Assembly (NCBI GenBank): GCA_036525295.1
Contig: DATDAQ010000097.1
Location: 1-6,861 of the forward strand
DNA from: VRUE01 sp036525295
GTDB lineage: Bacteria; Actinomycetota; Thermoleophilia; Solirubrobacterales; 70-9
Direction of reading: 5' to 3'
Length of the DNA: 6,861 nt
Below are positions 1 through 5,977 of this stretch, piece by piece (position 1 is the first letter of the stretch; every line of letters begins with the position of its first letter). Made by a program: the position numbers and the translations under genes. Under the pieces are notes generated by a model, which was given only the letters and a program-made list of their open reading frames with translations, ran no database searches and was not told the DNA's origin.

Positions 1-42
1 CCCCCCCCCCCCCCCCCCCCTCCCCCCAACCCACCCCGCCCC
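1..42. repeat. C-rich low-complexity tract at the window edge
   Basis: The window opens with 20 consecutive C, then a single T, six C, and further C runs broken by A or G up to about base 42. No reading frame here resembles a protein end, and infA, the usual neighbour upstream of rpmJ, is not visible. The gradual decay from pure C to mixed sequence fits a poly-G/poly-C sequencing or assembly artefact at a contig end. If real, the complementary strand has several closely spaced runs of three or more G and would fit a G-quadruplex motif. I favour artefact for at least the first 20 bases. Confidence 0.75.
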
Positions 43-43
43 A

Positions 44-134
44 AGGCACCACCCCTGCTATCTTTCTGCGTCGGCCCACTGGGCCGAAAGTTGGTGCCTG
101 CCGTCCAACTCCTGGGATGTGCAGGAGTCCTGCA
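44..134 (+). promoter_or_regulatory. Structured leader upstream of rpmJ with competing hairpins
   Basis: Four inverted repeats are visible. Arms AGGCACCA (44-51) and TGGTGCCT (92-99) enclose a compact hairpin, TCGGCCC/GGGCCGA (71-77 with 81-87, loop ACT). AGTTGG (89-94) can pair with CCAACT (105-110), ACTCCTG (108-114) with CAGGAGT (122-128), and TGCAGG (120-125) with CCTGCA (129-134). Neighbouring pairs share bases, so each structure excludes the next. Such a chain could be an attenuator-like leader for the alpha operon, or part of a terminator of an upstream gene outside the window. Short GC-rich arms also arise by chance, so only the base complementarity is certain. I see no convincing promoter here; TATCTT at 59-64 is a weak -10 candidate with no -35 match. 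Confidence 0.35.
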
Positions 135-155
135 GTCGATACGAGACCCGGAGCG

Positions 156-269
156 ATGAAGGTCAGAGCTTCTGTAAAGCCGATGTGCGAAAAGTGCAAG
201 ATCATCCGCCGCAACGGCGCGGTCTTGGTGATCTGCCAGAACCCGCGACACAAGCAGCGCCAGGGCTAG
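156..269 (+). CDS. rpmJ: 50S ribosomal protein bL36 (L36), zinc-ribbon form
   Basis: This 37-residue protein is the smallest protein of the large ribosomal subunit, where it binds 23S rRNA. The start MKVRASVKPMCEKCK and the end NPRHKQRQG are diagnostic. The zinc ribbon is complete: Cys11, Cys14, Cys27 and His32 follow the C-x2-C-x12-C-x4-H spacing of the zinc-binding form. Length is typical. The ATG at 156 gives the canonical N terminus; GGAG at 150-153 is only two bases away, so the ribosome binding site is poorly placed. It is the first visible gene of the alpha operon and lies 13 bases before rpsM. infA commonly precedes it in actinobacteria but is not in this window. A longer + strand frame from 119 to 442 overlaps it and is spurious. 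Confidence 0.96.
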   Translation: MKVRASVKPMCEKCKIIRRNGAVLVICQNPRHKQRQG

Positions 270-282
270 GGGCGCGGGGCAG

Positions 283-666
283 ATGGCACGTATCGCAGGA
301 GTCAACATCCCGGTCGGCAAGCGCGTCGAAATCGGGCTCACCTACATCTTCGGGATCGGTCGCTCGACGGCTCAGAAGATCCTCGAGCAGACCAAGGTCG
401 ACCCCAACACGATGGTCAAAGACCTCACCGAGGACGAGGTGATGCGCCTGCGCGAGGCGGTCGAGCAACTCGAGGTCGAGGGCGACCTGCGTCGCGAGCG
501 CTCCCAGAACGTCAAACGCTTGATGGAGATCGGCGCCTACCGCGGCCTGCGCCACCGCCGCGGGCTCCCGGTCCGCGGCCAGCGGACGAAGACCAACGCG
601 CGCGGCCGCAAGGGCCCGCGCCGGATGAGCGTCGCCGGCAAGCGCAAGGCGCCGACGGCAAAGTAG
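283..666 (+). CDS. rpsM: 30S ribosomal protein uS13 (S13)
   Basis: uS13 sits in the head of the small subunit, contacts 16S rRNA, forms intersubunit bridges to the large subunit and touches P-site tRNA through its C-terminal tail. The 127-residue product opens with MARIAGVNIP and carries EIGLTYIFGIG at about residues 16-26, the helix-two-turn-helix core. The hallmark GLRHRRGLPVRGQRTKTNAR begins at residue 88, followed by a Lys/Arg-rich tail (residues 108-127). Length is at the upper end for the family because of that tail. The ATG follows a G-rich stretch (GGGG at 276-279). It is 13 bases after rpmJ and 9 before rpsK, so the genes are clearly co-transcribed. Nothing in it looks unusual. Confidence 0.98.
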   Translation: MARIAGVNIPVGKRVEIGLTYIFGIGRSTAQKILEQTKVDPNTMVKDLTEDEVMRLREAVEQLEVEGDLRRERSQNVKRLMEIGAYRGLRHRRGLPVRGQRTKTNARGRKGPRRMSVAGKRKAPTAK

Positions 667-669
667 GGA
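665..669 (+). promoter_or_regulatory. Ribosome binding site of rpsK overlapping the rpsM stop
   Basis: AGGGA begins inside the TAG stop of rpsM (664-666) and ends six bases before the rpsK ATG at 676. The spacing is good for a Shine-Dalgarno sequence. It supports this start and suggests that terminating ribosomes can reinitiate on rpsK. Confidence 0.65.
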
Positions 670-675
670 CAGCAG

Positions 676-1077
676 ATGGCCGCACCGAAAAAACCCGCCA
701 AAGGGCGCTCCCGGCGCCGCGTCAAGAAGAATGTCACCTACGGGCAGGCGCACATCAAGACTTCCTTCAACAACACGATCGTCACGCTCACCGACACCGA
801 AGGCAACGTGATTGCCTGGGAGTCGGCCGGGTCGGCCGGGTTCAAAGGCTCGCGCAAGTCGACACCCTTCGCCGCCCAGGTGACGGCCGACGCCGCCGCC
901 AAGAAGGGCATGGAACACGGCCTCGAGAAGGTCGAGGTCTTCGCCAAGGGCGCCGGTTCGGGCCGTGAGACGGCGATCCGCTCGCTGCAGGCGGCGGGCC
1001 TCGACGTGACCACGGTCAAGGACGTATCGCCCCAGGCCCACAACGGCTGCCGGCCGAAGAAGCGGCGGAGGGTGTAG
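676..1077 (+). CDS. rpsK: 30S ribosomal protein uS11 (S11)
   Basis: uS11 belongs to the platform of the 30S subunit, near the E site, and binds 16S rRNA together with bS6 and bS18. The 133-residue product has a basic N-terminal extension (KKPAKGRSRRRVKKN), then the conserved core: HIKTSFNNTIVTLTD (26-40), GFKGSRKSTPFAAQ (55-68), GAGSGRETAIRSLQAAGLDV (92-111) and the C-terminal HNGCRPKKRRRV (122-133). The HNG site, where the E. coli protein is reported to carry isoaspartate, is intact. Two departures from the common consensus are KGAGSGRE where KGPGSGRE is usual, and PQAHNGCRPKKRRRV where PxPHNGCRPPKRRRV is usual. Both are probably lineage variants. ATG 676 has a good AGGGA site. The gene lies between rpsM and rpsD with very short gaps. 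Confidence 0.98.
   Translation: MAAPKKPAKGRSRRRVKKNVTYGQAHIKTSFNNTIVTLTDTEGNVIAWESAGSAGFKGSRKSTPFAAQVTADAAAKKGMEHGLEKVEVFAKGAGSGRETAIRSLQAAGLDVTTVKDVSPQAHNGCRPKKRRRV
1067..1072 (+). promoter_or_regulatory. Ribosome binding site of rpsD inside the end of rpsK
   Basis: GGAGGG lies within the last codons of rpsK (CGG AGG GTG TAG, encoding the conserved Arg-Arg-Val end) and is 10 bases before the rpsD ATG at 1083. It is the strongest Shine-Dalgarno match near that start, so the conserved tail of uS11 seems to serve as initiation signal for uS4. Confidence 0.6.
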
Positions 1078-1082
1078 GCGAA

Positions 1083-1703
1083 ATGGCTCGCGATACCGCT
1101 CCCCAGTGCAAGCAGTGCCGCCGTGAGGGTCAGAAGCTCTTCCTCAAGGGCGAGCGCTGCTTCACCGACAAGTGTGGGGTCGAGCGCCGCTCCTATCCGC
1201 CCGGCGAGCATGGCCGCGGCCGGATGCGCCAGTCCGAGTATCGGGTGCAGCTGCGCGAGAAGCAGAAGACGCGCCGCTACTACCAGGTGCTGGAGAAACA
1301 GTTCCGCGCCTACTACGACAAGGCTTCGCGCCAGGAGGGCGTCACCGGCGAGAACCTCCTGCGCCTGCTCGAGTCTCGCTTCGACAACGTGCTGGTCCGC
1401 CTCGGCTTCGCCGCTTCGCGGCGCCAGGCCCGCCAGCTGATCCGCCATGGCCACTGGCTTATCAACGGCCGCCGTGTCGACATTCCCTCCTACCAAGTTC
1501 GACCCGAAGACGTGATCTCGATCAAGTCGAGCTCTACCGCCGGCGACACCATTCGCAAGGCGACTGAGCTCGTCTCGACCGTGCCGGCCTGGCTCCAGGC
1601 CGATCACGATTCCCTTACCGCCAAGGTCCTGCGCTACCCCGAGCGCGCGGAGATCTCGGCTCCGGTCCAGGAGCAGCTGATCGTCGAGCTGTACTCCAAG
1701 TAA
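1083..1703 (+). CDS. rpsD: 30S ribosomal protein uS4 (S4), four-cysteine zinc form
   Basis: uS4 is a primary 16S rRNA-binding protein that nucleates assembly of the 30S body and contributes to decoding accuracy. The 206-residue product has a zinc-type N-terminal domain with Cys9, Cys12, Cys26 and Cys31 (C-x2-C-x13-C-x4-C), then SYPPGEHGRGR (37-47). The S4 RNA-binding domain spans about residues 97-160, with SRFDNVLVRLGFAASRRQAR beginning at 98 and HWLINGRRVDIPSYQV at 124-139. Length is normal. From family knowledge, many actinobacteria such as Streptomyces use a cysteine-free uS4, so the cysteine form helps place the organism. In other bacteria uS4 represses its own operon through an mRNA leader; I could not recognise such a pseudoknot here. 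It starts 5 bases after rpsK. Confidence 0.98.
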   Translation: MARDTAPQCKQCRREGQKLFLKGERCFTDKCGVERRSYPPGEHGRGRMRQSEYRVQLREKQKTRRYYQVLEKQFRAYYDKASRQEGVTGENLLRLLESRFDNVLVRLGFAASRRQARQLIRHGHWLINGRRVDIPSYQVRPEDVISIKSSSTAGDTIRKATELVSTVPAWLQADHDSLTAKVLRYPERAEISAPVQEQLIVELYSK

Positions 1704-1736
1704 CCCGGAAGACCCCGTTTCTGAACACGCATACGC

Positions 1737-1741
1737 AAGGA
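1737..1741 (+). promoter_or_regulatory. Ribosome binding site of rpoA
   Basis: AAGGA sits four bases before the rpoA ATG at 1746, in the 42-base gap after rpsD (1704-1745), the longest gap inside the operon. The gap shows no clear promoter or terminator hairpin. An independent ribosome binding site fits the need to express alpha at its own level. Confidence 0.6.
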
Positions 1742-1745
1742 ACTC

Positions 1746-2726
1746 ATGACCACTGACTTCCAGGTACCCCGCATCACCTCGGAGAAGGTTGACGATCGCC
1801 GAGGCACTTTCACGATCGAGCCCCTCGACAAGGGCTTTGGCTACACCTTTGGCAACGGCCTCCGCCGCGTCCTGCTCTCCTCCCTGGGCGGCGCGGCGAT
1901 CACGAGCGTCCGCATCGAGGGCGTCGCGCACGAGTTCTCAACCGTGCCCGGCGTCAAGGAGGACGTCACCGACATCGTCCTCAATCTCAAGGATCTCGTC
2001 GTCCGCATGCACACCGATGCCGACGAGGTCGAGGCACCGCTGGTGGCCACCGGTCCCGGCGAGGTGAAGGCGAAGGACATCGATCTGCCCTCCGGCGTCG
2101 AGATCCTCAACCCCGAGGCGCCGATCGCGACGCTCGAGAAGAAAACCAAGCTGGAGGTCTACCTCACTATCGGCCGCGGCCGCGGTTACTCGCCGGCCGA
2201 GGAGAACAAGTCCGACGAGCAGCCGATCGGCGTGATCCCGATCGACTCGATCTTCTCGCCGATCCGGCGCGCCTCCTACTCGGTCGCGACGGCCCGTGTC
2301 GGCCAGCGGACCGATTTCGACAAGCTCACGCTCGAGCTGGAGACCGACGGCTCGATCGAGCCGGGTGCCGCTCTGCGCGAGGCTTCCGAGATCCTGATCA
2401 AGAGCCTGGCGATCTTCACCGATGCCGACCGGGTCGAAGAGTTGACCGCGCGCGAACCGGTTCCGACTCGCGCGCCGGACGTCATCCCGGGCCCGTCCGG
2501 AGACGGCGCCGCCAGCAACAACGGCCTCGACGAGATCCTGATCGAGGAGCTCGAGCTCGGCGTTCGCTCCTACAACTGCCTGAAGAGGGCGGGAGTGCAG
2601 ACGGTGGGCGACCTGGTGCGCAAGACGCGTTCCGAGCTGAACGCGATCCCCAACTTCGGACAGAAGTCAATCGAGGAAGTGATCGAGACCCTTCACGGCC
2701 GCGGTCTCGACCTTCAGGGAGACTGA
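1746..2726 (+). CDS. rpoA: DNA-directed RNA polymerase subunit alpha
   Basis: Alpha dimerises to begin assembly of the alpha2-beta-beta'-omega core enzyme, and its C-terminal domain touches upstream promoter DNA and activators. The N-terminal domain covers about residues 1-230, with the dimer-forming GYTFGNGLRRVLLSSLGGAAI (from 32) and IPIDSIFSPIRRASYSV (164-180). A flexible linker rich in Pro, Gly and Ala runs from about 235 to 260. The C-terminal domain (262-326) has VRSYNCLKRAGVQTVGDL, and the DNA-contacting residues match E. coli: Arg274 (R265), Asn277 (N268), Lys280 (K271), Gly305 (G296), Lys307 (K298), Ser308 (S299). UP-element recognition is therefore likely retained. Length 326 is typical. 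It lies between rpsD and rplQ, as in most bacteria. Confidence 0.98.
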   Translation: MTTDFQVPRITSEKVDDRRGTFTIEPLDKGFGYTFGNGLRRVLLSSLGGAAITSVRIEGVAHEFSTVPGVKEDVTDIVLNLKDLVVRMHTDADEVEAPLVATGPGEVKAKDIDLPSGVEILNPEAPIATLEKKTKLEVYLTIGRGRGYSPAEENKSDEQPIGVIPIDSIFSPIRRASYSVATARVGQRTDFDKLTLELETDGSIEPGAALREASEILIKSLAIFTDADRVEELTAREPVPTRAPDVIPGPSGDGAASNNGLDEILIEELELGVRSYNCLKRAGVQTVGDLVRKTRSELNAIPNFGQKSIEEVIETLHGRGLDLQGD

Positions 2727-2747
2727 GCGGGGAGCTGAGAACGCACC

Positions 2748-3101
2748 ATGCGCCACCGCAAGAAGCGAAACAAGCTGAGTCGCGACGCGGCGCATCGCGA
2801 GTCCCTGCTCTCGAACCTCTGCAAGCAGCTGATCGACCACGAGCGGATCAAGACCAGCCAGGCCAAGGCCAAGGCGGTCAAGCCGGAGGTCGAGCAGCTG
2901 ATCACGCTCGCCAAGCGGGGCGACCTGCACGCCCGGCGGCAGGCGCTGGCGACGCTGCACAACGACAAGTTCATCGTGCACAAGCTGTTTGAGGAGGTCG
3001 CGCCGCGGTATACGGAGCGGCCGGGTGGGTACACCCGCATTGTCAAGTTGGGCCCGAGGAAGTCGGACTCGACTGAAATGGTCTTCCTCGAGCTGGTTTA
3101 G
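2748..3101 (+). CDS. rplQ: 50S ribosomal protein bL17 (L17)
   Basis: bL17 is a bacterial-specific large-subunit protein that binds 23S rRNA near the peptide exit tunnel. The 117-residue product has the standard opening MRHRKKRNKLSRDAAHRESL, the central HERIKTSQAKAKAVKPEVE (31-49), LITLAKRGDLHARRQA (51-66), and the closing block PRYTERPGGYTRIVKLGPRK (86-105). Length is normal, with no C-terminal extension of the kind found in mycobacteria. A GGGGAG at 2729-2734 is the likely ribosome binding site, 13 bases from the ATG, which is rather far. It is 21 bases after rpoA and is the last gene of the operon: the stop at 3099-3101 is followed at once by a large inverted repeat and a gene on the opposite strand. 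Confidence 0.98.
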   Translation: MRHRKKRNKLSRDAAHRESLLSNLCKQLIDHERIKTSQAKAKAVKPEVEQLITLAKRGDLHARRQALATLHNDKFIVHKLFEEVAPRYTERPGGYTRIVKLGPRKSDSTEMVFLELV

Positions 3102-3104
3102 GGC

Positions 3105-3201
3105 CGGGAGTCGCGGGGGACCACCCGCCCTGACAAATCGCGAGCTAATTAGCTCGCGATTTTGAGTATCCGCCTGTTCGCGTGGTCCCCCGCGACTCCT
3201 G
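3105..3201. terminator. Nested inverted repeat, probable two-way terminator
   Basis: This structure fills most of the 123-base gap between the convergent rplQ and truA stops. Outer arms GGAGTCGCGGGGGACCAC (3107-3124) and GTGGTCCCCCGCGACTCC (3182-3199) are perfectly complementary over 18 bp. A G-U and a C-G pair extend them to 3105/3201. Inside lies a perfect 28-bp palindrome, 3135-3162, whose left half is AAATCGCGAGCTAA. Its GC-rich stem is followed by TTTT (3160-3163) on + and by TTT on -, so it resembles a weak intrinsic terminator in both directions. Termination is inferred from convergent context and structure. Inner element and outer arm recur at 6807-6861, so it may instead be a repeat element used as terminator. 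Confidence 0.7.
3113..3167 (+). repeat. Palindromic repeat, copy A
   Basis: This is a 55-base element matching 6807-6861 at 51 positions with no gaps. The last 38 bases (3130-3167) are identical in both copies and include the complete 28-bp palindrome. The four differences are at 3119, 3125, 3128 and 3129. The flanks of the palindrome are asymmetric (CTGAC on the left, TGAGT on the right) and the same in both copies, so the copies are direct repeats. Position 3119 lies in the outer arm and is paired with 3187. No family known to me has this sequence. Confidence 0.9.
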
Positions 3202-3203
3202 AC

Positions 3204-3229
3204 GCTGATCGACGCTCGCTGAGATCAGC
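3204..3229 (-). other. Small hairpin across the truA stop codon
   Basis: GCTGATC (3204-3210) and GATCAGC (3223-3229) are complementary with a 12-base loop. On the - strand the stem includes the truA stop (TGA, 3227-3225). It may add to termination or protect the 3' end of the surE-ligA-truA message, but no T-run follows it. Only the complementarity is certain. Confidence 0.35.
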
Positions 3230-3959
3230 TGTACGAAACGGATTCCAGGTACAAACCGTGGGGTGGGGCTGTGTCGCCCGCTGAGGTGCGGGGCGCACCT
3301 TTGAGGAGAAGCTGGAAGTCGTCGAGGGAGCGACGGCCTGAGGCGACTTCTAGTTGGGTGCCGACCAGGACTCGGACCATGTTTCGCATGAAGGCGTCGG
3401 CGGTGATGTAGAAGGTGGTGATGTCGCCTTCGCTGGTCCAGCTTGCGGCGAGGATGTCTCTCTCGAAGCGGACGTGGTCGGTTTGGGTGGGGGTGAAGGC
3501 TGTGAAGTCGTGGGTGTCGATCAGGGCCTCGGCGCATGAGTCGAGGGCATCGCGGTCTAGCTTGTGTGGCCACCAGAGGGCGCGGCCCTGCTCGAAGGGG
3601 TTGGAGCCGGAGCGGGCCAGGATTCGGTAGCGGTAGGTGCGGGAGAGGGCGTCGCGGCGGGCGTCGAAGCCATCTGCCGTTGGGGCCGCGGACGTGACCG
3701 CGATGTCGCGTGGGCCGAGGCCGTTCAGCCTCCGTGCCAGGTCCGACGGCACATCGGCCGCGGTCTCGAAGCTTGCAACCTGCCCGATGGCGTGCACACC
3801 GGTGTCGGTGCGACCTGCCACGGTCAGCTCAACCGGCTCCCGCAGTACCGTCGCCAGCGCCGCCTCCAGCTCTCCCTGCACGGTCCGCAGCCCGGGCTGC
3901 TTCGCCCAGCCACGAAAGCTCGAGCCGTCGTATTCGATGTCGAGGCGGACCGTGGTCAC
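3225..3959 (-). CDS. truA: tRNA pseudouridine(38-40) synthase TruA
   Basis: TruA converts uridines 38, 39 and 40 in the anticodon arm of many tRNAs to pseudouridine, using a catalytic aspartate and no cofactor. The 244-residue product begins MTTVRLDIEYDGSSFRGWAKQ. It has the catalytic motif AGRTDTGVHA (48-57) with Asp52 as nucleophile, SRTYRYRI in the middle, FMRNMVRVLVG in the second half, and AGDTAPPHGLYLESVSYS at the end. Length is typical. The start is GTG at 3959-3957, overlapping the ligA stop by four bases (GTGA); no strong Shine-Dalgarno precedes it, so translation probably depends on ribosomes finishing ligA. In many actinobacteria truA follows rplQ on the same strand; here it faces rplQ tail to tail. 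Confidence 0.96.
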   Translation of the reverse strand: MTTVRLDIEYDGSSFRGWAKQPGLRTVQGELEAALATVLREPVELTVAGRTDTGVHAIGQVASFETAADVPSDLARRLNGLGPRDIAVTSAAPTADGFDARRDALSRTYRYRILARSGSNPFEQGRALWWPHKLDRDALDSCAEALIDTHDFTAFTPTQTDHVRFERDILAASWTSEGDITTFYITADAFMRNMVRVLVGTQLEVASGRRSLDDFQLLLKGAPRTSAGDTAPPHGLYLESVSYS

Positions 3960-5977
3960 TTGCCGAGCAAGCTCAGCAGGCCGGATTCGTCGAGGATCTC
4001 GGTCTCGTATTTCTCGGCTTTGGCCAGCTTGGAGCCGGGGTTCTCACCGGCGACGACGTAGTCGGTTTTTTTCGAGACCGAGTTGACGACCTTTCCGCCC
4101 GCAGCCTTGATCAGTGCCCCGGCCTCCTCGCGGGTCAGCTCGGGGAGGGTTCCGGTCAGGACGAGAGTCTTGCCTTCGAGAGGTCCGCCGGCTTCGCGCC
4201 GTTCGGAGGAGTCCTGTTCCAGTCGCAGCCCCTTTTCGCGCAGCTTCTCGATCAACGCCCAGGTCGGCTCGTCGGCCAGCGACTCGGCGATCTGGACGGC
4301 CATGATCGGCCCCACGCCCTCTACCTCCTCGATTTGCTCGGGGTCGGCGGTGTGCAGCGCGTCGATCGAGCCGAAGTGGTCGGCCAGCGCCTCCGCGGTG
4401 ACGTAGCCGATGCCGGGCAGGCCGAGGGCGAACAGGACGCGTTTGAAGGGGCGCGAGCGCGAGGAGGCGATCGCCGCGATTAGATTGCGAGCCGAGACCT
4501 CTCCGTACCCCTCTAGCTCGGCAAGGCGCTCTTCGCCGAGGTCGTAGATGTCTCCGACATCCTCGATCAGGCCTTCGTCGAGGAACCTCATCGCGGTCTT
4601 CTCCCCGAAGCCGTCGATGTCCATCGTGCCGCGGCTGGCGAAGTGCTTGACCTTCTGGAATGCCTGCCCGGGGCAGTTCCGCTTGTTCGGGCAGATCGAG
4701 AAGACGGCTTCCGGTGCCTTTTCCACGGGAGTACCGCATGCTGGGCATTCCTTCGGAGGCTCAACGGGGCGCGTGTTGGGGGGGCGGTGCTGCACCATCG
4801 GTGCCACCACCTGGGGGATCACGTCTCCCGCGCGCATGACCACGACCTTGTCGCCGATCCGGACGTCCTTGCGGGCGAGGTCCTCCTCGTTATGCAGTGT
4901 TGCCGTGGAGACCGTTACGCCCCCGACGTGGACCGGATCGAGCGTCGCGAAGGGCACCAGGTGGCCGGTGCGACCCACGTTCCAAACGACCTTGCGCAGC
5001 GTCGTCGTCGCGGTCGTCGGTGGAAACTTCCAGGCGATCGCCCAGCGTGGCTCGCGACCGACAACTCCCAGCTCACGCCAGAGGGCACGCTCGTCGATCT
5101 TGACCACGACCCCGTCGATCTCGTAGTCGAGCGTTTCCCGCTGCTCTTCCCAATTACGACAGCGCTCGACTACCGACTCGACGCCGGAATGGTGATCGGT
5201 ACCGGGGTTCACCTTGAAGCCCCGCTGGCGCAGCCAGTCCACCTCGTCCATGTGCGTGGGGAGGTCCAGGTCGCGAGTGGCCGCGATTCCGTACCACCAG
5301 GTCGAGAGCGGCCGTTCGGCCGCTGCCTGGGGGTCCAGCTGGCGGATGGAGCCGGCCGCCGCGTTGCGGGGGTTGGCGAAGGCCGGCTCGCCGGCTTCGG
5401 CTCGCCGCTCGTTGATCTCCTTGAAGACCGAGATCGGCAAATAGGCCTCGCCGCGTACTTCCAGGAGGGCCGGGGCATTGTCGATGCCGGGAGGGATCCC
5501 CTCGACGCTGAGGAGGTTGCGCGTCACGTCCTCGCCGTTTTTGCCGTCTCCGCGGGTTGCGCCGCGAGCGAGGCGACCGTCCTCATAGGTCAGGGAGATC
5601 GCCAGGCCGTCGATCTTTGGCTCGCTCGTGTAGCTGAACTCGGCGGCGCTAATGTCGAGTCGCTTCAGGTGGTTGCGGATCCGCGTCTCCCAGGCCCTCA
5701 GCTCATCCTCGTTGCGCGCGTTGGCGAGCGACAGCATCGGCTCGGCATGTTCCACTTCGAGGAGGCCCTGGCTGGGTGGGGCGCCAACCCGCTGGGTTGG
5801 CGAGTCGGGGGTGCGCAGCTCGGGGTGCTCCGACTCGATCGCGCGCAGCTCGTCCAGGAGCGCGTCGTAGGCGTCGTCGCCGATCTCGGGGTCGTCGTGG
5901 ACGTAGTACCGGCTGTTGTGGTGTTCGATCTCGCGCCGCAGCTCCGCGGCACGCTCCCTGAACCCCCGCGCGCTCAC
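3956..5977 (-). CDS. ligA: NAD-dependent DNA ligase LigA
   Basis: LigA seals nicks between Okazaki fragments and in excision repair, using NAD+ to form an enzyme-AMP intermediate. The 673-residue length is standard and all domains are present. Domain Ia (about 1-65) has RYYVHDDPEIGDDAYDALLDEL. The adenylation domain has the AMP-accepting lysine Lys121 in KIDG (121-124), EVRGE (173-177), FANPRNAAAGSIRQLD (200-215), DYEIDGVVVKID (284-295) and WAIAWKFPP (312-320). An OB fold follows. The zinc finger has Cys411, Cys414, Cys429 and Cys435. Helix-hairpin-helix repeats lie at about 450-585, and a BRCT domain at about 597-673. The start is GTG at 5977-5975, overlapping the surE stop (GTGA). The stop overlaps truA likewise. 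No defect is visible, so the enzyme should be active. Confidence 0.98.
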   Translation of the reverse strand: MSARGFRERAAELRREIEHHNSRYYVHDDPEIGDDAYDALLDELRAIESEHPELRTPDSPTQRVGAPPSQGLLEVEHAEPMLSLANARNEDELRAWETRIRNHLKRLDISAAEFSYTSEPKIDGLAISLTYEDGRLARGATRGDGKNGEDVTRNLLSVEGIPPGIDNAPALLEVRGEAYLPISVFKEINERRAEAGEPAFANPRNAAAGSIRQLDPQAAAERPLSTWWYGIAATRDLDLPTHMDEVDWLRQRGFKVNPGTDHHSGVESVVERCRNWEEQRETLDYEIDGVVVKIDERALWRELGVVGREPRWAIAWKFPPTTATTTLRKVVWNVGRTGHLVPFATLDPVHVGGVTVSTATLHNEEDLARKDVRIGDKVVVMRAGDVIPQVVAPMVQHRPPNTRPVEPPKECPACGTPVEKAPEAVFSICPNKRNCPGQAFQKVKHFASRGTMDIDGFGEKTAMRFLDEGLIEDVGDIYDLGEERLAELEGYGEVSARNLIAAIASSRSRPFKRVLFALGLPGIGYVTAEALADHFGSIDALHTADPEQIEEVEGVGPIMAVQIAESLADEPTWALIEKLREKGLRLEQDSSERREAGGPLEGKTLVLTGTLPELTREEAGALIKAAGGKVVNSVSKKTDYVVAGENPGSKLAKAEKYETEILDESGLLSLLGK

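Noticed and set aside
119..442. 107-codon + strand frame overlapping rpmJ and rpsM
   Set aside because: It is out of frame with both real genes, and its Ser/Arg-rich translation is what those genes give when read in the wrong frame.
822..839. Tandem GTCGGCCGG repeat in rpsK
   Set aside because: It encodes the Ser-Ala-Gly-Ser-Ala-Gly stretch of uS11 in a conserved position; it is codon coincidence.
202..1041. 279-codon open frame on the - strand opposite rpmJ, rpsM and rpsK
   Set aside because: It is a GC-driven shadow of known genes, with no motif or independent ribosome binding site.
738..1931. 397-codon open frame on the - strand opposite rpsK, rpsD and rpoA
   Set aside because: It covers several conserved ribosomal genes in antisense and spans their boundaries. 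The protein is low-complexity Ala/Leu/Arg-rich, typical of a shadow frame.
3113..3167. Possible CRISPR repeat or transposon end
   Set aside because: Only two copies are seen, about 3.7 kb apart, with housekeeping genes between them. There is no spacer periodicity, no transposase and no visible target-site duplication.
4066..4072. Seven-base T run (A7 in the ligA coding strand), possible slippage or frameshift site
   Set aside because: It encodes the expected Lys-Lys of the BRCT motif SVSKKTDYVV, and the frame continues to a normal end. No reason to invoke programmed slippage.
4778..4784. Seven-base G run in ligA, possible sequencing frameshift
   Set aside because: The ligA frame is intact on both sides, with the zinc-finger cysteines in register, so no indel is indicated.
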